Assembly: GCF_030849025.1 (NCBI RefSeq)
Contig: NZ_CP118224.1
Coordinates: 1,162,001 to 1,226,000 of the forward strand
Direction of reading: 5' to 3'
From: Oceanimonas pelagia
GTDB taxonomy: Bacteria; Pseudomonadota; Gammaproteobacteria; Enterobacterales; Aeromonadaceae
DNA length: 64,000 bases
This document shows positions 28,810 to 37,449 of the stretch, one piece after another. The notes beneath the pieces were generated by a model, which was not told the origin of the DNA, did not search any database, and saw only the letters and a list, made by a program, of their open reading frames with translations. Numbering within the stretch: position 1 is the first letter of the stretch; each line of letters opens with the position of its first letter. The translations under genes were made by a program, and so were the position numbers.

Positions 28810-28921
28810 GGTGAACCTCCAAATGTTCCTGGTTGAGGCGGGATGCCTTCGTCCTGCTGTTTAGTGTGGGCGCCGGACCGGATCAGGACAAACCGAATGG
28901 CGTTATTTGTGCGCCGGGTGG

Positions 28922-28950
28922 TTACAAGCCGACCCGCGCCGGGCTATCAT
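28922..28950 (+). promoter_or_regulatory. Probable promoter for the YafK-like gene
   Basis: TTACAA (28922-28927), 17-bp spacer, TATCAT (28945-28950). A 10-bp palindrome GAGTTAACTC (28970-28979) lies just before the start codon and may overlap the ribosome site or act as an operator. Confidence 0.55.
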
Positions 28951-28985
28951 TGAAACAGGATGATTCTAAGAGTTAACTCATATTT

Positions 28986-29690
28986 ATGCGCTTTCTGTCC
29001 GCTTTTGTCGCGCCAACCCTTCTTTTAACGACTTTGTTTATGTCAAACGCCGCTTTCAGCTACATTCACGGTTCGGTGGAGAACGTGGTTGCCACCTATG
29101 GCCCGCTGGCGGAAATCCGAATGAAACCCTATTTTATGCGCGCCGAGGTGCAATATCCCCCCAAAGACATAGTGCTGCTGGCCACCAAGGAAGAAAAGGC
29201 CCTGGAGCTGTGGGCCCGCAACGACGACGGTGACTTTCGTTTTATTCGCAGTTATCCGGTGCGCAAGGCCAGCGGTGGCCCCGGGCCCAAGCTGAGGGAA
29301 GGCGACAAGCAGGTGCCCGAGGGTATTTACCGCATTACCCACCTCAACCCCGACAGCCGTTTTCATCTGTCGATGCGGTTGAATTACCCCAATTCCTATG
29401 ATCTGATGCGGGCCGCCCGGGAAGGCCGGACCGATCCGGGCGGTGACATCTACATTCACGGCAAGGCGGAGTCGGTGGGTTGCCTGGCCATCGGTGACAT
29501 TGCCATTGAAGAGCTGTTTGTGCTGGTCAGCCAGATTGGTGTGGACAATACCTCTGTCATTATTGCCCCTCATGATCCGCGTCGCGCCCCCCTCGACGGC
29601 TTTGCTGCCAACCTGCCGCGCTGGGCGGTGGAGCTCTATGCCGATATCTCCCGGGAGTTTGCCAAGTACCCCCGCAACGAGGATATCTGA
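28986..29690 (+). CDS. L,D-transpeptidase-fold protein, YafK/DpaA-like
   Basis: A 234-residue protein with a signal peptide (about residues 1-25) and a YkuD catalytic motif: YIHGKAESVGCLAIGD, with the His, Ser and catalytic Cys in HGxxxSxGC order. E. coli YafK (LdtF/DpaA) cleaves Braun lipoprotein from peptidoglycan rather than making cross-links, so a periplasmic cell-wall amidase role is plausible here. It has its own promoter. A classic Shine-Dalgarno is missing before the ATG. Confidence 0.8.
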   Translation: MRFLSAFVAPTLLLTTLFMSNAAFSYIHGSVENVVATYGPLAEIRMKPYFMRAEVQYPPKDIVLLATKEEKALELWARNDDGDFRFIRSYPVRKASGGPGPKLREGDKQVPEGIYRITHLNPDSRFHLSMRLNYPNSYDLMRAAREGRTDPGGDIYIHGKAESVGCLAIGDIAIEELFVLVSQIGVDNTSVIIAPHDPRRAPLDGFAANLPRWAVELYADISREFAKYPRNEDI

Positions 29691-29702
29691 GCCGGTATTG
29701 CG

Positions 29703-31406
29703 TTAGCGCGGGGCTTTCAGCCGGGCGTACAGGGTGGTGCGGCTGATGCCCAGTCGCCGCGCCGCCTCGCTTACGTTGCCGTCGCACTCGGCCAGCACCT
29801 GCCTGATCCTTTGCTCCGTGGTGGTTTTCAGATCCTGCACCGCCGGTTTTGCCTCACCCGGTGTCGGCAGCCCGGGCAAATGATGAAGCTCGATCATGCC
29901 GCCGTCGGCGAGAATGCCGGCCACTTCCAGCACCTGCCGAAGCTGGCGAATATTGCCCGGCCAGGGGCAGGCGTACAGGCGCGCCATCAGCCCGGGCGCC
30001 AGCCGGCAATGTTCGCCGTGCAGTTCATTCAGCAATTGTTCCACCAACTGCTCAAACGCCGGGCGGGTGTATTCGCGCAGGGGCGGCAGCGTCAGGGTGT
30101 AGCCGTTCAGGCGAAAATACAGGTCTTCCCGGAACCGGCCTTCCGCCACCATGGTCGCCAGGTTTTTGTGGCTGGCGGCAATCACACAAAAGTCCACCGG
30201 CTCGGGCTCATGGCAGCCCAGGGGCACCACGGTTTTTTCCTGCAATACGCGAAGCAGCCGGGTCTGGGCCGCCAGCGGCAGCTCGCCGATTTCATCCAGG
30301 AACAAAATACCCCGGTGCGCGGCGCGCACATAACCGGTGCGTCCGGCCTTGTGGCTGCCGGTAAAGGCGCCGGGCGCGTGGCCAAAGAGCTCGGCCTCGA
30401 TCAGCTCGGCGGGCAGGGCGCCGCAGTTTACCGCCACCAGGGGGCCTTGTGCCCGCCGGCTTTGCCGGTGCAGCCGGCGCACCCGGTGATCCTTGCCGGT
30501 GCCGGTTTCCCCCTGCAGCAGCAGAGGCACGCCATGGTTCAGCAGCTTGAGGGCGGCCGCCTCGGGCGAGTGATCAGCCTGCGGGCGAGGGCGGGCCGGG
30601 GCCGGCTTGCGGCTCAGCAGCGCCATGCCTTCGCCCCAGGGAGTGAGCTCGCCCTGGCGCAGCTGGCGCAACAGGGCGGCAGGATCCAGCCTTGGCAGCC
30701 ACTGCCGGGCCCGGCGGTTGGCGCCCAGCAGCCGGCCGTCTTCCCGCAAGGCGATCAGCGCCGACCAGGGCTGTTGCAGGCCGGCGGCATCGCTGGCCAG
30801 GCTCACCAGCCAGCAGGCATCCTGCTGCTCGCTGACCAGGGCGTTTTCCATGGTCAGCGCCATCAGCCGGGCGGTGAGCAGCATGTCGGTGCTGTGCTCG
30901 CCGGCCTCGCTGGAAATGTCGATCACCCCCAGCAGCTCGCCGGCAGGCGAAAACACCGGGCTGGCACTGCAACTGATGGTGCCGTTGGCATGCATATAGT
31001 GCTGTTCGCCCAGCACCGACACCTCCTGTTGCTCCAAGAGCGCGGTGCCAATGGCGTTGGTGCCCATGGTCTGTTCGTGCCAGCGGGCGCCGGTGGCCAG
31101 GGCCAGCCGCCTGGCCCGGTCGCCAAAGCGGCTGTCGCCCGTGCTGAGCAGTATGGTGCCTTCGGCATCGGCAAACAGCAGCCGGCAGTGGCGGCCCTGC
31201 TGCCACTGTTCAAACAGCGGCATGGCCTTTTGCAGCAGGCTCAGCAAATGGCGGTGGCGCTGCTGGCGCCGGCGCAGCTCGGCCGGACTCAGGCAGCAGG
31301 GGTCGGCGGTGTGGTGGCGTTGCAGGCCAAAGGTCTGGCTGCGTTGCCAGGAGCGGATCAGCAGCTCGCCCGGCTGCGGGGTGGAAGCAGGATAGATCAT
31401 GGTCAT
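29703..31406 (-). CDS. AcoR-type sigma-54-dependent transcriptional activator
   Basis: A 567-residue enhancer-binding protein: an N-terminal GAF-like sensor (about residues 60-190, with WHEQTMGTNAIGTAL and GTISCSASPVFSPAGELLG), a short PAS-like segment, a central AAA+ domain (Walker A GETGTGKD, NCGALPAELIEAELFGH, Walker B GILFLDEIGELPL) and a C-terminal Fis-type HTH (DGNVSEAARRLGISRTTLYARL). The sigma-54 contact loop reads GAFTGS instead of GAFTGA. The region after Walker A (GKDHRVRRLHRQ) is unusually basic but aligns without a gap. It probably activates the divergent aldehyde dehydrogenase from the -24/-12 promoter at 31564. The inducer is unknown; acetoin, ethanol or an aldehyde would fit. 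Confidence 0.88.
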   Translation of the reverse strand: MTMIYPASTPQPGELLIRSWQRSQTFGLQRHHTADPCCLSPAELRRRQQRHRHLLSLLQKAMPLFEQWQQGRHCRLLFADAEGTILLSTGDSRFGDRARRLALATGARWHEQTMGTNAIGTALLEQQEVSVLGEQHYMHANGTISCSASPVFSPAGELLGVIDISSEAGEHSTDMLLTARLMALTMENALVSEQQDACWLVSLASDAAGLQQPWSALIALREDGRLLGANRRARQWLPRLDPAALLRQLRQGELTPWGEGMALLSRKPAPARPRPQADHSPEAAALKLLNHGVPLLLQGETGTGKDHRVRRLHRQSRRAQGPLVAVNCGALPAELIEAELFGHAPGAFTGSHKAGRTGYVRAAHRGILFLDEIGELPLAAQTRLLRVLQEKTVVPLGCHEPEPVDFCVIAASHKNLATMVAEGRFREDLYFRLNGYTLTLPPLREYTRPAFEQLVEQLLNELHGEHCRLAPGLMARLYACPWPGNIRQLRQVLEVAGILADGGMIELHHLPGLPTPGEAKPAVQDLKTTTEQRIRQVLAECDGNVSEAARRLGISRTTLYARLKAPR

Positions 31407-31425
31407 TATCTTCGCCTGTGCGGAA

Positions 31426-31454
31426 ACTGAACACTTGTACTGAACATCCGTACA
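31426..31454. promoter_or_regulatory. Candidate activator sites (ACTGAACA repeats) between regulator and aldehyde dehydrogenase
   Basis: ACTGAACA occurs at 31426-31433 and again at 31439-31446, 13 bp apart. The second copy lies in an inverted repeat TGTAC / GTACA (31436-31440, 31450-31454). They are 110-140 bp upstream of the -24 element, a normal enhancer distance. The same TGAACA core recurs at 31581-31599. Confidence 0.45.
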
Positions 31455-31487
31455 CTCGCGCTACAGCTCGCCGAACCATGTCAGCGA

Positions 31488-31504
31488 ACACTGTGCCCCA
31501 GTGT
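31488..31504. promoter_or_regulatory. Inverted repeat ACACTG-N5-CAGTGT
   Basis: Two perfect 6-bp half-sites separated by TGCCC, about 60 bp upstream of the -24 element of the sigma-54 promoter. It could be a regulator site or an IHF-region feature; function is unknown. Confidence 0.35.
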
Positions 31505-31563
31505 AGCCCGCAACGCCTTGCAACATAAGGGCTCCGCGCCTGCTTGTTATTAAAATGTAAAGC

Positions 31564-31579
31564 TGGCACCGGCCTTGCA
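31564..31579 (+). promoter_or_regulatory. Sigma-54 (-24/-12) promoter for the aldehyde dehydrogenase
   Basis: TGGCACCGGCCTTGCA carries the invariant GG (31565-31566) and GC (31577-31578) with exactly ten bases between, and matches TGGCAC-N5-TTGCA fully. It lies 41 bp upstream of the ATG. The divergent gene encodes a sigma-54 activator, which fits. Confidence 0.88.
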
Positions 31580-31580
31580 C

Positions 31581-31599
31581 TGTTCAGCCTGTCTGAACA
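31581..31599. promoter_or_regulatory. Inverted repeat TGTTCAG-N5-CTGAACA at the transcription start
   Basis: Perfect 7-bp arms with a CCTGT spacer, immediately after the -12 element and so covering the expected start site. The half-site repeats the TGAACA core of the upstream sites. It could be a repressing site for the same regulator or a 5' hairpin in the message. Confidence 0.5.
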
Positions 31600-31619
31600 C
31601 ACACAGCAAGGAGAGCACC

Positions 31620-33137
31620 ATGATCTATCAGCAACCCGGCCAGCCCGGCGCCGTTGTCAGCTTCAAGTCCCGTTATCAGAACTACATTGGCGGTGAGTGG
31701 ACCGCACCGGTCAATGGCCGCTACATGGACAACACCTCGCCGGTGAACGGCGCCGTGTTCTGCGAGGTGCCCCGCTCCGACGCCGATGACGTGGATCTGG
31801 CGGTCAGGGCCGCCACTCAGGCCTTTGCCAGCTGGGGCACCACGCCGCCGGCGGAGCGCGCCAACCTGATGCTGCGCATTGCCGATCGCATTGAGCAGAA
31901 CAGGGAAATGCTGGCGGTGGCGGAAACCTGGGACAATGGCAAGGCGGTGCGGGAAACCCTGGCCGCCGACATTCCCCTGGTGGTGGATCACTTCCGTTAT
32001 TTCGCCGGTGCCATTCGCGCCCAGGAAGGCAGTGCCGCCGAGCTGGACGCCGGTACCGCCGTATATCACTTTCGCGAGCCGGTGGGGGTGGTGGGACAGA
32101 TCATTCCCTGGAACTTTCCGCTGTTGATGGCGGCCTGGAAGCTGGCCCCGGTGCTGGCCGCCGGCTGCTGCACCGTGCTCAAGCCCGCCGAGCAGACCCC
32201 GGCGTCCATTCTGGTGCTGATGGAGCTGATTGGCGATCTGCTGCCGCCCGGCGTGGTTAACGTGGTCAACGGTTTGGGCCCGGAAGCGGGGGAAGCCATT
32301 TTGCGCCACCCGGGCATCGCCAAGCTGGCCTTTACCGGCTCCACCCCGGTGGGCCAGCACGTGCTCAAGGCCGCCGCCGAGCGCTTGATCCCGTCCACCG
32401 TGGAGCTGGGCGGCAAGTCGCCCAATATCTTCTTTGAAGACGTGCTGCGCCATGAGCCCGAGTTCGTGGACAAGTGCATTGAGGGCATGCTGCTCACCTT
32501 CTTCAACCAGGGTGAGGTGTGCACCTGCCCGTCCCGGGCGCTGGTGCAGGAAAGCATTTACGACGAATTCATGGAGCGGGTGCTGGCCCGGGGCCGGGAG
32601 ATCAAACAGGGCAACCCCCTCGACACCGAGACCCAGGTGGGCGCGCAGGCGTCCCGGGAGCAGTTTGACCGCATCCTCGGTTACCTGGAAGTGGGCCGCG
32701 CCGAAGGCGCGCAAATGCTGCTGGGTGGCCAGGCCAACCATATTAGCGGGCTGGAAAACGGCTTCTACATTCAGCCCACCATCTTTCAGGGCCGTAACAA
32801 CATGCGGGTGTTTCAGGAGGAAATCTTCGGCCCGGCGGTGGGGGTCACCACCTTCAGGGACGAGGCCGAGGCCCTGGCCATTGCCAACGACACCGAGTTC
32901 GGCCTGGGCGCCGGGGTCTGGACCCGCGACGTGAACCGAGCCTATCGCATGGCCCGGGGCATTCAGGCCGGTCGGGTATGGATGAACTGCTACCACGCCT
33001 ATCCCGCCCACGCCGCCTTTGGCGGTTACAAAAAGTCGGGCATTGGCCGGGAAACCCACAAGATGATGCTGGATCATTACCAGCTCACCAAGTGCATGCT
33101 GGTCAGCTACGACAGCAACCCTCTTGGCTTTTTCTGA
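31620..33137 (+). CDS. Aldehyde dehydrogenase (acetaldehyde dehydrogenase, AldB/ExaC type)
   Basis: A 505-residue NAD(P)-dependent aldehyde dehydrogenase. Visible: cofactor segment [17 protein letters not shown], general base Glu262 in [12 protein letters not shown] and catalytic Cys301 in [14 protein letters not shown]. It probably oxidises acetaldehyde and similar aldehydes to acids. Length and the EVCTCPSR loop fit the class found next to AcoR-type regulators for ethanol or acetoin use. AAGGAG lies upstream of the ATG at 31620. It is expressed from the sigma-54 promoter; a terminator and then an iron alcohol dehydrogenase follow. Confidence 0.92.
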   Translation: MIYQQPGQPGAVVSFKSRYQNYIGGEWTAPVNGRYMDNTSPVNGAVFCEVPRSDADDVDLAVRAATQAFASWGTTPPAERANLMLRIADRIEQNREMLAVAETWDNGKAVRETLAADIPLVVDHFRYFAGAIRAQEGSAAELDAGTAVYHFREPVGVVGQIIPWNFPLLMAAWKLAPVLAAGCCTVLKPAEQTPASILVLMELIGDLLPPGVVNVVNGLGPEAGEAILRHPGIAKLAFTGSTPVGQHVLKAAAERLIPSTVELGGKSPNIFFEDVLRHEPEFVDKCIEGMLLTFFNQGEVCTCPSRALVQESIYDEFMERVLARGREIKQGNPLDTETQVGAQASREQFDRILGYLEVGRAEGAQMLLGGQANHISGLENGFYIQPTIFQGRNNMRVFQEEIFGPAVGVTTFRDEAEALAIANDTEFGLGAGVWTRDVNRAYRMARGIQAGRVWMNCYHAYPAHAAFGGYKKSGIGRETHKMMLDHYQLTKCMLVSYDSNPLGFF

Positions 33138-33159
33138 GCGACTTTTTCTGAATAACCAG

Positions 33160-33184
33160 GCGCCGCCGCGGCGGCGCTCTTTTC
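33160..33184 (+). terminator. Terminator after the aldehyde dehydrogenase
   Basis: An 18-base perfect palindrome GCGCCGCCGCGGCGGCGC (33160-33177) followed by TCTTTT. Its position between two genes of one pathway suggests partial termination, or a separate promoter for the alcohol dehydrogenase. Confidence 0.75.
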
Positions 33185-33233
33185 GCCTATGACCAACAAC
33201 AATGAGGCTCAGCCTCAACAAGGGAGCAAACCC

Positions 33234-34385
33234 ATGAGCACAGCAACCTTCTTTATGCCCTCGGTCAACCTGATCGGCGACGGCGCCCTGGAGCAGGCGG
33301 TGAATCAGGTGAGCGAGTCCGGTTTTCGCCATGCGCTGATCGTCACCGATACGCCCCTGGTGGAGCTGGGCTATGCCGGCCAGCTGCAGCAGGCGCTGGC
33401 AGCCAGGGACATTCAGGCCAGTGTGTTTGACGGCGTGCAGGCCAACCCCACCACCGGCAACGTGGAAGCGGGGCTGGCGCTGCTAAAGCAAAGACAGTGC
33501 GACTTCGTGATTTCCCTCGGTGGCGGCTCGCCCCACGACTGTGCCAAGGCCATTGCCCTGGTGGCCAGCAACGGCGGCGACATTCGCGATTACGAAGGCG
33601 TCGACAAGTCCGCCAAGGCCCAGTTGCCGCTGGTGGCCATCAACACCACTGCCGGCACCGCCTCGGAAATCACCCGCTTCTGCATCATCACCGATGAGCA
33701 CACCCACATCAAAATGGCCATCGTTGACAAGCACGTCACCCCGGTGCTGTCGGTGAATGATCCCGGCCTGATGAAAAACATGCCGGCCTCGCTTACCGCC
33801 GCCACCGGCATGGATGCGCTCACCCACGCGGTGGAGGCCTATGTGTCCACCGCGGCCAACCCCATTACCGACGCCTGCGCCATCAAGGCCATTACCCTGA
33901 TCAGCCAAAACCTGGCCAGGGCGGTGGCCAACGGCGCCGACATGGAGGCCCGCAACAACATGGCCTATGCCCAGCTGCTGGCGGGCATGGCCTTTAACAA
34001 CGCCTCTCTCGGTTATGTGCACGCCATGGCACACCAGCTGGGCGGGTTTTACGATCTGCCCCACGGCGTGTGCAATGCGGTATTGCTGCCCCATGTGCAG
34101 CGCTTCAACAGCCGGGCGGCCGCCGCCCGCCTGGCCGAGGTGGCCGCCGCCCTGGGTGAAGAAGTGCAGGGGCTGACCGAGCAGCAGGGCGCCGACCGCT
34201 GCATTGCCGCCATTGAGCGGCTGGCCCGGGAAGTAGGCATTCCCGCCGGCCTGCGCGCGCTCAAGGTGAAGGAAGAGGATTTTGCCGAGCTGGCCCGCAA
34301 CGCCATGAAGGACGCCTGCGGCCTCACCAACCCGGTGCAGCCCAGCCATGAGGACGTGGTGGAGATTTTCAGGGCCGCCTATTAA
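33234..34385 (+). CDS. Iron-containing alcohol dehydrogenase (YiaY/AdhB-like)
   Basis: A 383-residue group III alcohol dehydrogenase, the same length as E. coli YiaY. NAD-site [10 protein letters not shown]; iron ligands Asp194 and His198 in [12 protein letters not shown], His263 in [12 protein letters not shown] and His277 in YDLPHG. It interconverts primary alcohols and aldehydes. The start at 33234 has AAGGGAG upstream. With the preceding aldehyde dehydrogenase it makes an alcohol-to-acid route; it sits 96 bp downstream past a terminator, so co-regulation is likely but not certain. Confidence 0.92.
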   Translation: MSTATFFMPSVNLIGDGALEQAVNQVSESGFRHALIVTDTPLVELGYAGQLQQALAARDIQASVFDGVQANPTTGNVEAGLALLKQRQCDFVISLGGGSPHDCAKAIALVASNGGDIRDYEGVDKSAKAQLPLVAINTTAGTASEITRFCIITDEHTHIKMAIVDKHVTPVLSVNDPGLMKNMPASLTAATGMDALTHAVEAYVSTAANPITDACAIKAITLISQNLARAVANGADMEARNNMAYAQLLAGMAFNNASLGYVHAMAHQLGGFYDLPHGVCNAVLLPHVQRFNSRAAAARLAEVAAALGEEVQGLTEQQGADRCIAAIERLAREVGIPAGLRALKVKEEDFAELARNAMKDACGLTNPVQPSHEDVVEIFRAAY

Positions 34386-34408
34386 CGGCGTGGCGATATC
34401 ACGCGGTG

Positions 34409-34436
34409 ATGCCGGGCCTGGTCCCGGCATTTTTTT
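34409..34436 (+). terminator. Intrinsic terminator after the alcohol dehydrogenase
   Basis: Stem ATGCCGGG / CCCGGCAT with a 6-nt loop and a seven-T tail. Confidence 0.92.
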
Positions 34437-34485
34437 GCGGGCAGCGGTGTTTACTCAAGGGCGAGGCGCGCCGCCGGCATGATTG

Positions 34486-36243
34486 TTAGGGCTGCCGGCA
34501 TGGTCCCCGCTCGGTGCTGAAACAGCAGCAGCTTTGCTCATGCTGCTTGGCGCTGTGCTTGGCGGCACTGGCCAGCAGGGCCACGTCGTCGTGGGAGTGG
34601 CAGCGGGCCGGATCCGGGTGCACCACGCCAATGGCAATGCCCAGCAGTGAATGGTGCTTCAGCTCGCCGTTGCGGGCGGGCGCCATCATGCCCCGTCGCA
34701 GCCGGTCTTCGGCACGGTAAAAACCGACGATTTCTTCGTCAAAGCGGCGTATCACCTCGTTGCACAGGCTCTGCCAGTCGCAGCGGGCGTCAAACACCGC
34801 CACGAAGTCGTCTCCGCCCACATGGCCGAGAAACTGGCCGGCACCGCCGATGATCTGCTGCATCAGCGCCGCCACCCATTGCAGCACTTTGTCCCCCTGG
34901 GCGTAGCCGTACACATCGTTGTAGGGCTTGAAATGGTTGAGGTCGAAGTAGGCCACGTAAAAGTCCCGCTGCTGCTGCAGCGCCTCGTCGATTTCCCGGT
35001 AAATGGGCACATTGCCCGGCAACTGGGTCAGGGGGTTGGCGTGGCGGGCATGCTGCAACCGCTGTTCGGTAATGGTGCGCAGCAGTCCCCGCACCGAGCC
35101 CAGACCGTGATAATGGCCGTTGTGGGTAATGATGAAATGCTGACGGGCGATGACGCTGTCGTCGTCGGTGATCAGCGTGCTGGCCCGATCCAGGGAGGTG
35201 TGCCGTTCCACGATCACCGGCTGGGTGTCCATGGCCCGCGACAGTGGTTTGTTGGCGTAGAGGGCGCGGCCAAAGGGAGTGGAAAACAGCTCCATCACCC
35301 GGGAGCGGTGCAGCATGCCCACCGGCATGCCCTGGGCCAGCACCGGAATGGAGTGCAGCCGGTTGTCGGCCAGCAGCCGCTCAAAGGCGGTGTCCAGCCG
35401 CTCGTTCACGTCCATGGCCGGCGCGGAGCGGGCCAGGCTGTCTACCGTGTCCTGCTGGCGGCGAAAGGGACGGCGCTCACCGGTGGGCACATAGGCCGGC
35501 ACCCGGGTCAATGGTCTGGCCTCGGGGCGGCCCAGCCAGAAGCCCTGGCAGTGCTGAATACCTATTTCCTGCAGATGCTCGAGCTCGGCGCGGGTTTCAA
35601 TGCCTTCGGCCACCACCGCCGAGTCCATGCTGCGGGCCAGGGCGGCAATGCTGCGCACGAATTCCCGCTTCACCGGATCCTGGTCCAGATGCTGAATGAA
35701 ATGCCGGTCAATCTTGACAAAGTCGGGCTGCAGCTCCGACCACAGTTTGAGCCCGGAGTAGCCGGCGCCGAGATCGTCGATGGCAATGCGAAAGCCCAGC
35801 TCCCGGTAGCGCTTGAGGGCGCGTTTCAGGCCGTCGGTGTCCTGCACCGCATCCTGTTCCGACAGCTCAATGACAATCTGCTCCGGGGCGATGCCCAGCT
35901 CTTCCGCCAGCCGGCGGGTGCAGCCTCTCGGGTGATGGCGGTCGAGCAGCACATTGGGATTGACGTTCACAAACAGGCTGCCGCCCATGCCAAGCTGGTG
36001 ATAGCGACGCAGCGCCGCCTGGCGGCAGGCCAGATCCAGCTCCGACAGCAGCCCAAGGGTGCGGGCTTCGCCAAACAGGGCCGCCGGAAATTCCAGCCGG
36101 TGGCCGGCGGGCCCGCGGATCAGCGCCTCGTGGCCGAGAATGCGCCCGGCGCTGACATCGACAATGGGCTGAAACAGCGGCCGCAGCCGGTTGTCGGCAA
36201 TCAGGCCGGGCAGATCGTCGCTGATGCAGGGAAGTGGAATCAT
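34486..36243 (-). CDS. EAL-CBS-GGDEF cyclic di-GMP enzyme
   Basis: About 585 residues. The N-terminal EAL phosphodiesterase domain (about 10-245) keeps all key elements: HEALIRGP, the Asn in VNVNPN, Glu in VIELSEQ, IDDLGAGYSG, Lys in VKIDRHF, VAEGIET and Gln in CQGFWLG, so it should be active. A CBS-pair region follows (about 265-400). The C-terminal GGDEF domain has FDLNHFKPYNDVYGYAQGD and GGDDF, a conservative change at the last acidic residue, with no RxxD I-site. No membrane segment, so it is cytoplasmic. The ATG at 36243 is chosen; GTG at 36276 is possible. It may be cotranscribed with the lipoprotein gene upstream. Confidence 0.88.
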   Translation of the reverse strand: MIPLPCISDDLPGLIADNRLRPLFQPIVDVSAGRILGHEALIRGPAGHRLEFPAALFGEARTLGLLSELDLACRQAALRRYHQLGMGGSLFVNVNPNVLLDRHHPRGCTRRLAEELGIAPEQIVIELSEQDAVQDTDGLKRALKRYRELGFRIAIDDLGAGYSGLKLWSELQPDFVKIDRHFIQHLDQDPVKREFVRSIAALARSMDSAVVAEGIETRAELEHLQEIGIQHCQGFWLGRPEARPLTRVPAYVPTGERRPFRRQQDTVDSLARSAPAMDVNERLDTAFERLLADNRLHSIPVLAQGMPVGMLHRSRVMELFSTPFGRALYANKPLSRAMDTQPVIVERHTSLDRASTLITDDDSVIARQHFIITHNGHYHGLGSVRGLLRTITEQRLQHARHANPLTQLPGNVPIYREIDEALQQQRDFYVAYFDLNHFKPYNDVYGYAQGDKVLQWVAALMQQIIGGAGQFLGHVGGDDFVAVFDARCDWQSLCNEVIRRFDEEIVGFYRAEDRLRRGMMAPARNGELKHHSLLGIAIGVVHPDPARCHSHDDVALLASAAKHSAKQHEQSCCCFSTERGPCRQP

Positions 36244-36312
36244 TTGCAGCTCAGTGGTAACGGCTAATACGGACACTATATGGCAGCGTCGTGAACCAAA
36301 TATGACAGCCGC

Positions 36313-37173
36313 TTATTCTTCTGAGTCCGGTGCAGCCAGCAGCCGCGTCAGCGGCAACCGGCTGCGAAACAGCTGGGCGCCTCTCCCTTCCCGGGAAACA
36401 TACAGGTGGCCGTCCGGACCCAGGGCAATGGCCTCGAACTGCCCGCTTTCGCTCAGACGAAAGCGTTTCCCGGCCGCTTCAACCACCCTGTTGTGGCGCA
36501 CCGGATACAGCCAGACAAAGGCCCGCCGGTCCAGTAGGCCACGGCTGTAACCCACCAGCAGCAGGGTCTGGCTGGCGGCGTCAAAGTCGGCGCCGGTCAC
36601 CAGCATGCCGGTGTTCAGCCGTTGCCACTCACTCAGTGGGGCGGCGTCCGGCGTCAGCCGGTAAATGGCGCTGTGCTGATCCAGCCAGCGCTTGGTGAGC
36701 AGCCACAGTTCGCCGTTGACCCAGGCCAGGGCCTCGGCGTCGAAGTTGTGCTGGTGCCGGGGCGGCCGGAAATTGTCTTGCTCCCGGTAACTGACCGGCA
36801 GCAGCACGGGCGCGCTGGCTCCCTCTCCGGTCAGGCTCAGGGCCAGAATGCGCAGATCCCGGCGACGGCCGCCGTTGTTGCCGGTGTCGGCCAGATAAAG
36901 GGTGTTGCCGTGGCGGGCCATGTCTTCCCAGTCCCGGTTGGGGGCGGATACCGGCACCTGCCGCAGTAGCGCGCCTCGGTGGTCGAGCACAAACAGCTCG
37001 GCGGGTTTGCCGCTGTCGTTGTGGCTGACAAAGCCGCCCTTGTGCACGGCCAGCCCGGAGCTTTCCGACAGGCCCGGCGGAAAGCTGCCTGCCCGGGTCA
37101 GGGTCAGGCGCTGCTCGCCGGCACCGGCGCAGGCGGTCAGCAGCAGGCAAAAAGCATATAACAGGCGGGACAT
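36313..37173 (-). CDS. Predicted lipoprotein with a beta-propeller-like domain
   Basis: A 286-residue protein with lipobox LLTAC (Cys15). The mature part carries repeated short blocks typical of esterase-like or SdiA/phytase-type propellers: SESSGLAVHKGGFVSHNDSG, LYLADTGNNGGRRRDL, DAEALAWVNGELWLLTKRW, DFDAASQTLLLVGYSRG, FEAIALGPDGHLYVSREG. This resembles uncharacterised secreted propellers; the substrate is unknown. AAGGAGCCC precedes the ATG at 37173; the frame runs upstream to 37344 without a signal. The next gene downstream is the EAL-CBS-GGDEF gene, 69 bp away. Confidence 0.75.
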   Translation of the reverse strand: MSRLLYAFCLLLTACAGAGEQRLTLTRAGSFPPGLSESSGLAVHKGGFVSHNDSGKPAELFVLDHRGALLRQVPVSAPNRDWEDMARHGNTLYLADTGNNGGRRRDLRILALSLTGEGASAPVLLPVSYREQDNFRPPRHQHNFDAEALAWVNGELWLLTKRWLDQHSAIYRLTPDAAPLSEWQRLNTGMLVTGADFDAASQTLLLVGYSRGLLDRRAFVWLYPVRHNRVVEAAGKRFRLSESGQFEAIALGPDGHLYVSREGRGAQLFRSRLPLTRLLAAPDSEE

Positions 37174-37374
37174 GGGTGCGGGCTCCTTGAACGGGTGTAT
37201 CGGATTCTGTGATGACGTTTTCATTAATGACAGTGACAGGCAAATACACAAGGAATAAAACGCGGTGAAAGGTTGCCGTATTGAATGTTTCTGTAAATCC
37301 GTTGTTAATCGGTTTGGTGTGCTGTTAATACGCGATATAAGCAATAAATATGGCTGCTTTTATTTTTTAAATCA

Positions 37375-37423
37375 GGTCAATATTTCATCGTAAAGCTGGT
37401 AAGCTGCGCGCGAAATATTGACC
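37375..37423. promoter_or_regulatory. 12-bp perfect inverted repeat upstream of the RarD-like gene
   Basis: GGTCAATATTTC (37375-37386) and GAAATATTGACC (37412-37423) are exact reverse complements, 25 bp apart, in an AT-rich 276-bp intergenic region. They lie 27-75 bp upstream of the GTG start. The half-site spacing of 37 bp (about 3.5 helical turns) could suit a looping dimeric regulator, or the arms may form a leader stem. Confidence 0.55.
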
Positions 37424-37449
37424 GGAATGACAGATAAGGAGGAAAGCGA

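Noticed and set aside
30430-30530. Compensated frameshift after Walker A of the sigma-54 activator
   Set aside because: The segment HRVRRLHRQSRR aligns residue for residue with the family (GKE..VRRLH) without a gap, so substitutions explain it better.
37174-37449. Small RNA or peptide in the AT-rich gap before the RarD-like gene
   Set aside because: Apart from the 12-bp inverted repeat there is no terminator, conserved frame or paired promoter and terminator to support a gene.
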